From the NCBI GenBank assembly GCA_023145555.1, contig JAGLDO010000050.1, forward strand, positions 1 to 5,274: a stretch of DNA of 5,274 nucleotides, read 5' to 3'. Under the pieces are notes generated by a model that was not told where the DNA came from, made no database searches, and worked only from the letters and a program-made list of their open reading frames with translations. The position numbers were made by a program, and so were the translations under genes. The stretch's first letter is position 1. Each line of letters starts with the position of its first letter. This DNA is from Bacteroidales bacterium. GTDB lineage: Bacteria; Bacteroidota; Bacteroidia; Bacteroidales; B39-G9. Shown one piece after another: positions 1 through 5,211 of the stretch.

Positions 1-17
1 ATAAAATAATATTTTTT

Positions 18-365
18 TTATTTTTTTACTGATTTAGCAATAGCTTCGAAAGCACTTGGATTATTCATTGCTAAATCGGCTAATACTTTACGATTAATAT
101 CAATATTGTTTTTATGTAGTTTACCCATAAGTTCTGAGTAAGACATGTCGTGTAAGCGAGCTGCTGCGTTAATACGTTGTATCCACAAAGCTCTGAAGCT
201 ACGTTTTTTGTTTCTTCTGTCGCGATAAGCATAAGATAATGCTTTTTCGTAAGCGTTTTTAGAAACTGTGTAAACATTTTTTCTTGCACCAAAATAACCT
301 TTGGTTGCTTTAATAATTTTTTTTCTTTTTGCTCTTGATGCTACAGAATTTACCGATCTTGGCAT
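18..365 (-). CDS. rplT: 50S ribosomal protein L20 (bL20)
   Basis: Encodes a 115-residue protein that is recognisably bL20 along its whole length. It opens with MPRSVNSVASRAKRKK, continues with the basic helical segment KGYFGARKNVYTVSKNA, the YAYRDRRNKKRSFRALWIQRINAAAR core (about residues 45-70), and the globular C-terminal part with NRKVLADLAMNNPSAFEAI (about residues 91-109). The family is normally 115-120 residues, so it is complete. L20 binds 23S rRNA early in 50S assembly; its long basic N-terminal extension threads into the rRNA and its C-terminal domain can act as a translational repressor of its own operon in E. coli and Bacillus. It is the last gene visible in the thrS-infC-rpmI-rplT series, 98 nt after rpmI, a wider gap than elsewhere in the operon. 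The ATG at 365 follows an A/T-rich stretch with no Shine-Dalgarno sequence. Only 17 bases follow the stop codon, so any operon terminator lies outside the window. Confidence 0.98.
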   Translation of the reverse strand: MPRSVNSVASRAKRKKIIKATKGYFGARKNVYTVSKNAYEKALSYAYRDRRNKKRSFRALWIQRINAAARLHDMSYSELMGKLHKNNIDINRKVLADLAMNNPSAFEAIAKSVKK

Positions 366-463
366 AATTTTAAATTTTTTGAATGGTTAGCGTTTCTATT
401 TAAAGAAATCTTTCGGCTAAATCACTCTGGTTAAACACTTTGTAATTTTTTTTGAAATCAATT
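366..463 (-). other. rpmI-rplT spacer, possible structured leader of rplT
   Basis: This 98-nt spacer is the longest gap within the operon (29 and 30 nt for the others). On the transcribed strand it contains a G/C-richer block between two A/T-rich ends. UUAGC (420-416) can pair with GCUAA (391-387), enclosing UUUC (408-405) that can pair with GAAA (396-393) around an 8-nt loop; a competing small stem uses AAAG (413-410) with CUUU (405-402). The stems are short, and I know of no described family that it matches. L20 is known in other phyla to repress translation by binding RNA folds that mimic its 23S rRNA site, so a regulatory role is conceivable but unproven here. Confidence 0.3.
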
Positions 464-661
464 TTATTTTAGACCTAAACAAAGCTTGATGTTTTTTTCA
501 TCAGCTTTGTCAACAGTTGTGAAATAAGTAAGATTTCTTTTTCTTTTAGTAGATTTTTTTGTCAAAATATGACTTTTAAAAGCATGTTTCCTTTTAATTT
601 TTCCACTACCGGTTAGCTTAAATCTTTTTTTAGCACCGGATTTTGTTTTCATCTTTGGCAT
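464..661 (-). CDS. rpmI: 50S ribosomal protein L35 (bL35)
   Basis: Encodes a 65-residue, very basic protein starting MPKMKTKSGAKKRFKLTGSGKIKRKHAFKSHILTKKS, the typical bL35 signature (family length about 60-66 residues). L35 is a small 50S subunit protein that sits on 23S rRNA. The C-terminal part (VDKADEKNIKLCLGLK) replaces the more usual V-x-LLPY type ending and resembles other Bacteroidetes versions by recall. The gene begins 30 nt after the infC stop and is followed by the 98-nt spacer before rplT. The ATG at 661 is preceded by A/T-rich sequence (AATAAAGTA) with no Shine-Dalgarno motif, so translation may be coupled to infC or rely on an unstructured A-rich leader. No oddities in length or frame. 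Confidence 0.97.
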   Translation of the reverse strand: MPKMKTKSGAKKRFKLTGSGKIKRKHAFKSHILTKKSTKRKRNLTYFTTVDKADEKNIKLCLGLK

Positions 662-691
662 TACTTTATTTATTTAGTATTTATTAAAAAC

Positions 692-1237
692 TTATTTATT
701 TTTTGGTGAAATATACATTGTCATTCGCTTGCCTTCTAACTTTGGAAGTTGATCAACTTTTCCCAATTCTTCAAGTTCTTGAGCAAGACGCAAGAGTAAT
801 ATTTCTCCTTTTTCTTTATACAAAATTGTACGTCCCTTAAAAAAAACAAATGCTTTTATTTTTGCTCCATCTGATAAAAATTTCTTAGCATGTTTTAGTT
901 TAAAATCAAAATCATGCTCATCAGTATTTGGACCAAATCGAAGTTCTTTAATAACAACTTTTACAGTTTTATTTTTTATTTCTTTTTGTCTCTTTTTTTG
1001 CAGATATAAAAATTTATTATAGTCAATAATTTTACAAACAGGTGGATCTGCATTTGGTGATATCTCAACCAAATCAAGTTCCAGTTTTTCTGACATTTTT
1101 AATGCTTCTTGAAGCGAATAAACGCCGGGGTTTTCGATATTATCGCCAACAACTCTAACTTCTGAAGCTCTAATTCTTTTATTAATGTTGTAAAATGGTT
1201 GTTTTACAATGTTTCTTTTATTTCTATGAATAGCTAT
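692..1237 (-). CDS. infC: Translation initiation factor IF-3, starting at a rare ATA codon
   Basis: Encodes IF3, which binds the 30S subunit, keeps it apart from 50S and rejects wrong start codons and initiator tRNAs. Counting from ATA at 1237-1235 the protein has 181 residues, the normal IF3 size (E. coli 180). The N-terminal domain shows NINKRIRASEVRVVGDN (about 17-33), SLQEALKMSEKLELDLVEISPNADPPVCKIIDYNKFLY (41-78), then a lysine-rich linker helix. The C-terminal domain has KELRFGPNTDEHDFDFKLKHAKKFL (97-121), FFKGRTILYKEKG (132-144) and LEGKRMTMYISPKNK at the end. An ATG at 1096 (residue 48) would delete half of the N-terminal domain and is not the start. Between the in-frame TAG (1252-1250) and that ATG there is no ATG, GTG or TTG. 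AGGAGG at 1251-1246 lies 8 nt before ATA; the alternative ATT at 1231-1229 lies 14 nt away. In E. coli infC starts with AUU, which lets IF3 repress its own synthesis; the same logic is inferred here. The gene sits 29 nt after thrS. Confidence 0.93.
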   Translation of the reverse strand: MAIHRNKRNIVKQPFYNINKRIRASEVRVVGDNIENPGVYSLQEALKMSEKLELDLVEISPNADPPVCKIIDYNKFLYLQKKRQKEIKNKTVKVVIKELRFGPNTDEHDFDFKLKHAKKFLSDGAKIKAFVFFKGRTILYKEKGEILLLRLAQELEELGKVDQLPKLEGKRMTMYISPKNK

Positions 1238-1245
1238 TTTATTAT

Positions 1246-1251
1246 CCTCCT
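1246..1251 (-). promoter_or_regulatory. Strong Shine-Dalgarno sequence of infC
   Basis: The transcribed strand reads AGGAGG here, fully complementary to the 16S rRNA 3' end core CCUCCU. It ends 8 nt before the ATA codon at 1237-1235, near-optimal spacing, which decides that codon over ATT at 1231. It overlaps the in-frame TAG (1252-1250) that bounds the infC frame. None of the other genes in the window has a comparable motif. Confidence 0.85.
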
Positions 1252-1266
1252 ATTATTTAGTTAATG

Positions 1267-3201
1267 CTATGAAATTTGTTTTTTAACTTCTGTATTAATA
1301 TACTCTGTAAATTCTTCAATGGTCATTGAGCCCATATCTCCTTCACCTTGTTTTCTAACAGAAATAGTGTTGCTTTCTAATTCTTTCTCCCCAACAATTA
1401 GAAGGTAAGGTATCTTTTTTAGTTCATTGTCTCTAATTTTTCTTCCAACCTTCTCGTTACGCTCATCAATTATTGTGCGAATATCGTCATTATTTAGAAT
1501 ATTTGAAACTTTTTTCGCATAATCATTATATTTTTCACTAATTGGAAGAATCACAGCCTGATCCGGGGTTAACCATAATGGGAATTTCCCTGCTGTATGT
1601 TCAATCAAAACTGCAATAAAACGTTCCATAGAACCAAATGGTGCACGGTGTATCATAACAGGTCTGTGTTTTTTATCGTCATTTCCAATATACTCTAATT
1701 CAAAGCGTTCCGGTAAATTGTAATCAACTTGAATAGTTCCTAGTTGCCATTTCCTGCCAATTGCATCTCTTACAATAAAGTCTAATTTAGGTCCGTAAAA
1801 AGCGGCTTCTCCTTCTTTAACAATATAATCTAATCCTTTTTCATCAACGGCTTCAATTATTGCATCTTCGGCTTTTTTCCAGTTTTCGTCACTACCAATA
1901 TATTTCTCTTTATCATTTTTATTTCGCAAAGAAACTTGTGTAATAAAATTTTTAAAATCTAAAGTTTTAAAAATGTATAATACTATATCTATTACTTTAA
2001 GAAATTCTTCTTTGAGTTGGTCAGGACGACAAAAAATATGAGCGTCGTCTTGTGTAAATCCTCTAACTCTTGTCAATCCGTGTAGTTCGCCACTTTGCTC
2101 ATATCTGTATACTGTGCCAAACTCAGCATATCGTATTGGTAAATCTTTATATGAACGAGGTTTAAATTTATAAATCTCACAGTGATGAGGACAATTCATT
2201 GGCTTAAGCATAAACTCTTCGCCTTCTTGTGGTGTTGATATTGGTTGAAAAGAATCTTTACCATATTTTTGAAAATGCCCTGATGTTTTATACAGATTTA
2301 CATTTCCTATGTGTGGCGTTGATACTTGTTCATAGCCATATTCTTTTTGAACTTTTTTCAAAAAATTTTCTAAGCGTTCTTTCAACTTAGCACCTCGAGG
2401 CAACCACAATGGTAGGCCTAAACCAACATTTTGTGAAAAAGTAAACAGCTCTAATTCTTTGCCAATTTTTCTATGGTCTCGTTTTTTTGCTTCTTCAAGC
2501 ATTATTAGATACTCATCAAGTAATTTTTTCTTTGGAAAAGTGATGGCATAAATTCTTGTTAATTGTTTATTTTTTTCATCGCCTCTCCAATATGCACCTG
2601 CAATATTTAAAAGTTTGATTGCTTTTATATAGCCTGTGTTTTGAATGTGAGGTCCTTTACATAAATCGGTAAAATTGCCTTGAGTATAAAGAGTAATATC
2701 TCCGTCTTCTAATTCATTAATTAACTCAACTTTATATTCCTCGTTTTTATTTGAAAAATATTTTAAAGCATCGGCTTTGCTAATATCTTTACGAACATAA
2801 TTATTTTTTTGTTGAGCAAGCTCAAGCATCTTTTTTTCAATTTTTGAAAAATCATTTTCAGATATTGGTATATCACCAAAATCAATGTCGTAATAAAATC
2901 CGTTTTCAATTGATGGACCAATACCGAATTTTATTCCGGGATATAATGCTTCTAAAGTTTCTGCCATTAGATGCGATGATGAGTGCCAAAAAGCTTTTTT
3001 CCCTTCGGGGTCGTTCCATTTATGTAATTTTATTGATGCATCAGAATTAATTGGACGGGTAATATCCCAAATTTCGGTGTTAACAGTTATTGATAATACT
3101 TCCTTTGCTAATTGATTACTAAGGCCTTTAGCAATTTCTAATCCCGTGGTTCCTTTTTTATATTCACGTACTGTATTATCCGGAAATGTTATTTTTATCA
3201 T
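1267..3201 (-). CDS. thrS: Threonyl-tRNA synthetase
   Basis: Class II aminoacyl-tRNA synthetase that charges tRNA-Thr in the cytoplasm. At 644 residues it matches the family (E. coli 642). Domains in order: TGS domain (about 1-62); editing domain with H73-x3-H77 and C181-K-G-P-H185, the residues expected to clear Ser-tRNA-Thr; catalytic core (about 245-540) with zinc ligands C337 (in MNCPHH), H388 (in DDAHIF) and H518 (in MIHRAPFG); motif 2 around YRYEQSGELHGLTRVRGFTQ (365-384); motif 3 GSMERF (523-528); and the anticodon-binding domain from about 545, with NEKVGRKIRDNELKKIPYLLIVGEKE (582-607). All key residues are present, so it is full length and probably active with proofreading. The ATG at 3201 gives the standard start (MIKITFPDNT). 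It has no Shine-Dalgarno sequence; a TATCTTTG box lies 24 nt upstream. It heads the operon thrS-infC-rpmI-rplT. Confidence 0.98.
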   Translation of the reverse strand: MIKITFPDNTVREYKKGTTGLEIAKGLSNQLAKEVLSITVNTEIWDITRPINSDASIKLHKWNDPEGKKAFWHSSSHLMAETLEALYPGIKFGIGPSIENGFYYDIDFGDIPISENDFSKIEKKMLELAQQKNNYVRKDISKADALKYFSNKNEEYKVELINELEDGDITLYTQGNFTDLCKGPHIQNTGYIKAIKLLNIAGAYWRGDEKNKQLTRIYAITFPKKKLLDEYLIMLEEAKKRDHRKIGKELELFTFSQNVGLGLPLWLPRGAKLKERLENFLKKVQKEYGYEQVSTPHIGNVNLYKTSGHFQKYGKDSFQPISTPQEGEEFMLKPMNCPHHCEIYKFKPRSYKDLPIRYAEFGTVYRYEQSGELHGLTRVRGFTQDDAHIFCRPDQLKEEFLKVIDIVLYIFKTLDFKNFITQVSLRNKNDKEKYIGSDENWKKAEDAIIEAVDEKGLDYIVKEGEAAFYGPKLDFIVRDAIGRKWQLGTIQVDYNLPERFELEYIGNDDKKHRPVMIHRAPFGSMERFIAVLIEHTAGKFPLWLTPDQAVILPISEKYNDYAKKVSNILNNDDIRTIIDERNEKVGRKIRDNELKKIPYLLIVGEKELESNTISVRKQGEGDMGSMTIEEFTEYINTEVKKQIS

Positions 3202-3224
3202 TTTTAACTGTTTTTTTAAGTTTG

Positions 3225-3232
3225 CAAAGATA
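3225..3232 (-). promoter_or_regulatory. Bacteroidetes-type -7 promoter box for the thrS operon
   Basis: The minus strand reads TATCTTTG followed by CA, an exact fit to the Bacteroidetes sigma-ABfr -7 consensus TAnnTTTG. It lies 23 nt upstream of the thrS ATG, implying transcription starting near 3218-3220 and a leader of roughly 20 nt. No clear TTG -33 element is visible at the expected 19-21 nt upstream, where the sequence is A/T-rich, so the call rests on the -7 box, its position and the absence of a better candidate. Confidence 0.55.
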
Positions 3233-3302
3233 TTAAAGTTTTATTAAAAAATTAAGGGTTTTTTGAAAAAAATACATCTTTATTTTCCTTTGTTACAATG
3301 TG

Positions 3303-3319
3303 CTATAAACTATTTATAG
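3303..3319. repeat. A/T-rich 7-bp inverted repeat
   Basis: CTATAAA (3303-3309) and TTTATAG (3313-3319) are perfect reverse complements separated by CTA. It is the thrS-proximal member of a row of four small palindromes between the nucleoside hydrolase gene and thrS. By itself a stem this A/T-rich is weak and could be chance. Confidence 0.4.
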
Positions 3320-3325
3320 TCATTA

Positions 3326-3358
3326 GACCTTCCAGAGTCTGAAAGACCTGGAAGTGTC
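3326..3358. repeat. Intergenic hairpin, imperfect palindrome
   Basis: A 14-bp stem with two single-base bulges: 3326-3340 pairs with 3344-3358 around a GAA loop, with A3336 and T3355 unpaired. The core arms are CTTCCAG (3329-3335) and CTGGAAG (3348-3354). It is G/C-richer than its surroundings. By recall, hairpins with CCTTCCAG/CTGGAAGG arms are scattered through intergenic DNA of many Bacteroidetes, so this is probably a dispersed REP-like repeat. It could also slow or end transcription from the gene to its right, but no U-tract directly follows it on the minus strand. Confidence 0.65.
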
Positions 3359-3370
3359 GAATTAATTGTC

Positions 3371-3396
3371 ATTAATAGTTGTGAAAAATTATTAAT
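3371..3396. repeat. A/T-only 7-bp inverted repeat
   Basis: ATTAATA (3371-3377) and TATTAAT (3390-3396) are perfect reverse complements with a 12-nt spacer. It directly abuts the hairpin at 3397-3414. The composition makes chance occurrence likely; recorded because it is one of four consecutive palindromes. Confidence 0.3.
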
Positions 3397-3414
3397 TGCC
3401 TTGATAGTAAGGCA
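3397..3414 (-). terminator. Possible weak terminator after the nucleoside hydrolase gene
   Basis: On the minus strand TGCCTT (3414-3409) and AAGGCA (3402-3397) form a 6-bp stem with a 6-nt loop, 47 nt after the stop of the nucleoside hydrolase-FmdE gene. It is followed by ATTAATAATTTTT, which contains a T-run only after 8 bases, so it is at best a weak intrinsic terminator. The distance and orientation fit, the stem strength and T-tract placement do not fit well. Confidence 0.35.
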
Positions 3415-3460
3415 TTTAAAGAGCTATATTGCATCAAAGTTAACAACAATAAATTGTAAA

Positions 3461-4933
3461 TTATTTCACATTTTCAACATCAAAAATTTTATTTCTATCC
3501 CATTCTAACCAATATTTTATTGATAATTTTCTGATGAGTTTCCAATAGCCTGATGTTAGATTTCCATATTCGACTATTCCTTTACTAATATCGGAACGCA
3601 CTTGTTGTGTATATTCTTTTTTTAGAGTAAGTCGTTTTTTTATACCGTTGTAGATGAAAATTGCTTCGGGGCGGGCAATTGTGTCATTTGCAATTGATAT
3701 TACACCATGACCAAGTGTTGCTCCGGCACCTATTTGCAAACCATCGTTCATGCATCCAATTGGTGGTCTGTTGCCTGCAAATGAAATTACTTGAAGCTGG
3801 TCGATTGGCACTTTAAATATTTCTCGTGCTTTTAATCCCATTTTTGCCCCAACTGTTGAATATATTCCAAGATGTTGATGCAATTCGTCTGTTAAAACAC
3901 AAGCACGCCATTCTTCTGTGCCATATTTTTTTATTATTGTGTCCATAAATTGTCTAACATCATATTTGTAATTTTCAGGATTAATCGGGAATTTATCGAA
4001 AACAACATTTGTTTCAAATTCATAGTCTTTAGCAAGAATTTTTAATATTTTTTCGCGTACAGCTTTAACATTGTAATTTTTATTAATACTAAAATTAGGT
4101 TTTTTCTTAATTGGTTGTATGTCAAATAGTTCGGGGTAAAGAAAATAAACAGGAATTAAATCGTCCCAGAGTTTGGCATGCCCTGATTTTACTGTATTTA
4201 ATGCTTCAACATTTTTATAAGCCTTTGAAATTATTTGAGCGTATTTTGTGTCAATATTAATTATTGAATCAAGAAAAGTTTGATTAAAAACAGCTAAAGC
4301 TTTATCTAAGTTTGAAATTACATTAATATTTATATCGGTTGTAAAAACAGAATCGGCAGCATTTTTATCAAATTCATAGTTGAATCCTGAAAAAGGGAAA
4401 ATACTTTTGTTATACCAAATAACTTTTTTTATTTTATTTTTTATTTCGTTTGACGATTGTAAAATATCACGAAGATTTGTTAACGTACCAAGGCAAATAA
4501 TTGTAACAGGTTCGGGATAGTTTTTTAATTTTTTAATTATAAGATTTTTTGCATTAATCGGATTAAACTTATTATTGGTTTTTTCACCCCAATAAATATT
4601 TTCAGAAAATTTACGCCATGGAGGTGGGGGAGTGGCAGTTTTTTTCCCTGCTGCGGTTTCAATATTATCTGTTTTGAGATAATGCAACAAATTATTTATT
4701 TTTTTTAAACCTTGTTGAGATGATAAATTACCACCGGTTGTTGTAATCGCTAATATGTCTGCATTTTCAATTGCCATAAAAAGACTTATAGCTCGCAAAT
4801 CATCAACGCCTGCATCAGTATCAATTATTATTGGTGTTTTGGTGTCAATAGATTGTGTTAAACCAATCTTAAAAACAAATAATAAAAGTAAGGTGATTAA
4901 TAATTGGAAACTAATTGCTTTGGTAAGTTTCAT
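3461..4933 (-). CDS. Exported nucleoside hydrolase-like protein with a C-terminal FmdE-like domain
   Basis: Two-domain protein of 490 residues counted from the ATG at 4933. That start gives a clean signal peptide (MKLTKAISFQLLITLLLLFVF, cleavage near residue 26) with no lipobox cysteine, so export to the periplasm is inferred; an in-frame ATG at 4987 would add 18 residues ahead of it and is less likely. The N-terminal domain (about 33-275) resembles inosine/uridine nucleoside hydrolases (PF01156), which split the N-glycosidic bond of ribonucleosides: DTDAGVDD at 38-45 for calcium binding, GNL at 68-70, LGTLTN at 148-153, FN at 184-185 in the block leading to D189, and WDD at 256-258 where many members have HD. 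The usual glutamate before FN is glycine (183). The C-terminal domain (about 335-435) resembles FmdE (PF02663): HQH at 352-354, C394-x2-D397-x2-Q400, and G404-A-T-L-G408-H-G410, with two of the usual cysteines replaced. Substrate and activity are uncertain. It stands alone, 259 nt before thrS. Confidence 0.8.
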   Translation of the reverse strand: MKLTKAISFQLLITLLLLFVFKIGLTQSIDTKTPIIIDTDAGVDDLRAISLFMAIENADILAITTTGGNLSSQQGLKKINNLLHYLKTDNIETAAGKKTATPPPPWRKFSENIYWGEKTNNKFNPINAKNLIIKKLKNYPEPVTIICLGTLTNLRDILQSSNEIKNKIKKVIWYNKSIFPFSGFNYEFDKNAADSVFTTDININVISNLDKALAVFNQTFLDSIINIDTKYAQIISKAYKNVEALNTVKSGHAKLWDDLIPVYFLYPELFDIQPIKKKPNFSINKNYNVKAVREKILKILAKDYEFETNVVFDKFPINPENYKYDVRQFMDTIIKKYGTEEWRACVLTDELHQHLGIYSTVGAKMGLKAREIFKVPIDQLQVISFAGNRPPIGCMNDGLQIGAGATLGHGVISIANDTIARPEAIFIYNGIKKRLTLKKEYTQQVRSDISKGIVEYGNLTSGYWKLIRKLSIKYWLEWDRNKIFDVENVK

Positions 4934-4993
4934 AACAAGTTTTTTTGTTAATGAATATGAATAAGATGATGGGATGATTATTTTCATTAAAAG

Positions 4994-5025
4994 AAATTTT
5001 CCAAATCCAGAGATTTGGAAAATTT
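4994..5025. repeat. Perfect 14-bp inverted repeat upstream of the nucleoside hydrolase gene
   Basis: Arms 4994-5007 and 5012-5025 are exact reverse complements (AAATTTTCCAAATC and GATTTGGAAAATTT) around the 4-nt spacer CAGA. It lies 61 bp before the preferred start at 4933 and only 7 bp before the alternative ATG at 4987. It could be an operator, an mRNA leader hairpin or a dispersed intergenic repeat. By recall, stems with TTCCAAATC/GATTTGGAA arms occur repeatedly in Bacteroidetes genomes, which favours the last. Confidence 0.7.
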
Positions 5026-5072
5026 GATATTAATTTAGAGAGTGTGCTTCAGTAAATATAAAATTTAATTTT

Positions 5073-5211
5073 GAGTCCTCTCCGAAAAGTAGTTTTCGTC
5101 ATTGCGAAGGCAAAGCCTGAAGCAATCTATTAATCAAAGCTAAAAGATTGCTTCACTATTCCCTATTTTCGGTACAGGCTGTTCGCAATGACGTCTTTTC
5201 GGAAAGAACTC
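5073..5211. repeat. Nested palindromic intergenic repeat element of the CATTGCGAA...GAAGCAATC type
   Basis: A 139-bp imperfect palindrome made of nested arms: GAGT/ACTC (5073-5076, 5208-5211), TCCGAAAAG/CTTTTCGGA (5081-5089, 5195-5203), CGTCATTGCGAA/TTCGCAATGACG (5097-5108, 5182-5193), AGCCTG/CAGGCT (5114-5119, 5175-5180) and TGAAGCAATCT/AGATTGCTTCA (5118-5128, 5145-5155), around a 16-nt central loop. The right arm carries 19 extra bases (5156-5174). The short left-arm spacer 5090-5096 is matched by a single base on the right. By recall, the CGTCATTGCGA...GAAGCAATC / GATTGCTTC...CGCAATGACG pattern is a widespread dispersed palindrome in bacterial genomes. It has no coding capacity and is probably a non-autonomous, REP- or MITE-like sequence. 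Confidence 0.8.

Noticed and set aside
80..292. Overlapping 70-codon open frame on the minus strand inside rplT
   Set aside because: It lies in another frame of a highly conserved ribosomal protein gene and its product resembles nothing known.
389..433. Similarity of the spacer's plus strand to a 23S rRNA stretch (ATTTAAAGAAA ... TCACTCTGG)
   Set aside because: The resemblance is on the strand opposite the transcript, is broken by gaps, and is not in the L20-binding helices, so it is probably coincidence.
692..1096. Shorter infC reading starting at ATG 1096 (134 residues)
   Set aside because: It cuts off the first half of the IF3 N-terminal domain, which is encoded in frame upstream, and has no ribosome binding site; ATG 1096 is the internal Met48.
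2844..3050. Plus-strand 68-codon open frame opposite thrS
   Set aside because: Antisense to well-conserved thrS coding sequence, with no recognisable product.
4755..4964. Plus-strand 69-codon open frame opposite the signal peptide and first motif of the nucleoside hydrolase
   Set aside because: Its hydrophobic content is a by-product of the sequence encoding the signal peptide on the other strand; no supporting context.
4934..4987. Eighteen-residue N-terminal extension of the nucleoside hydrolase-FmdE protein (start at 4987)
   Set aside because: The extension MKIIIPSSYSYSLTKKLV precedes an already complete signal peptide beginning at Met 4933, and ATG 4987 is almost touching the inverted repeat. 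Not excluded, only less likely.
5053..5060. TATATTTA on the minus strand as a -7 promoter box for the nucleoside hydrolase gene
   Set aside because: It lacks the final G of TAnnTTTG and there is no TTG at the proper distance; such matches are expected in A/T-rich DNA.
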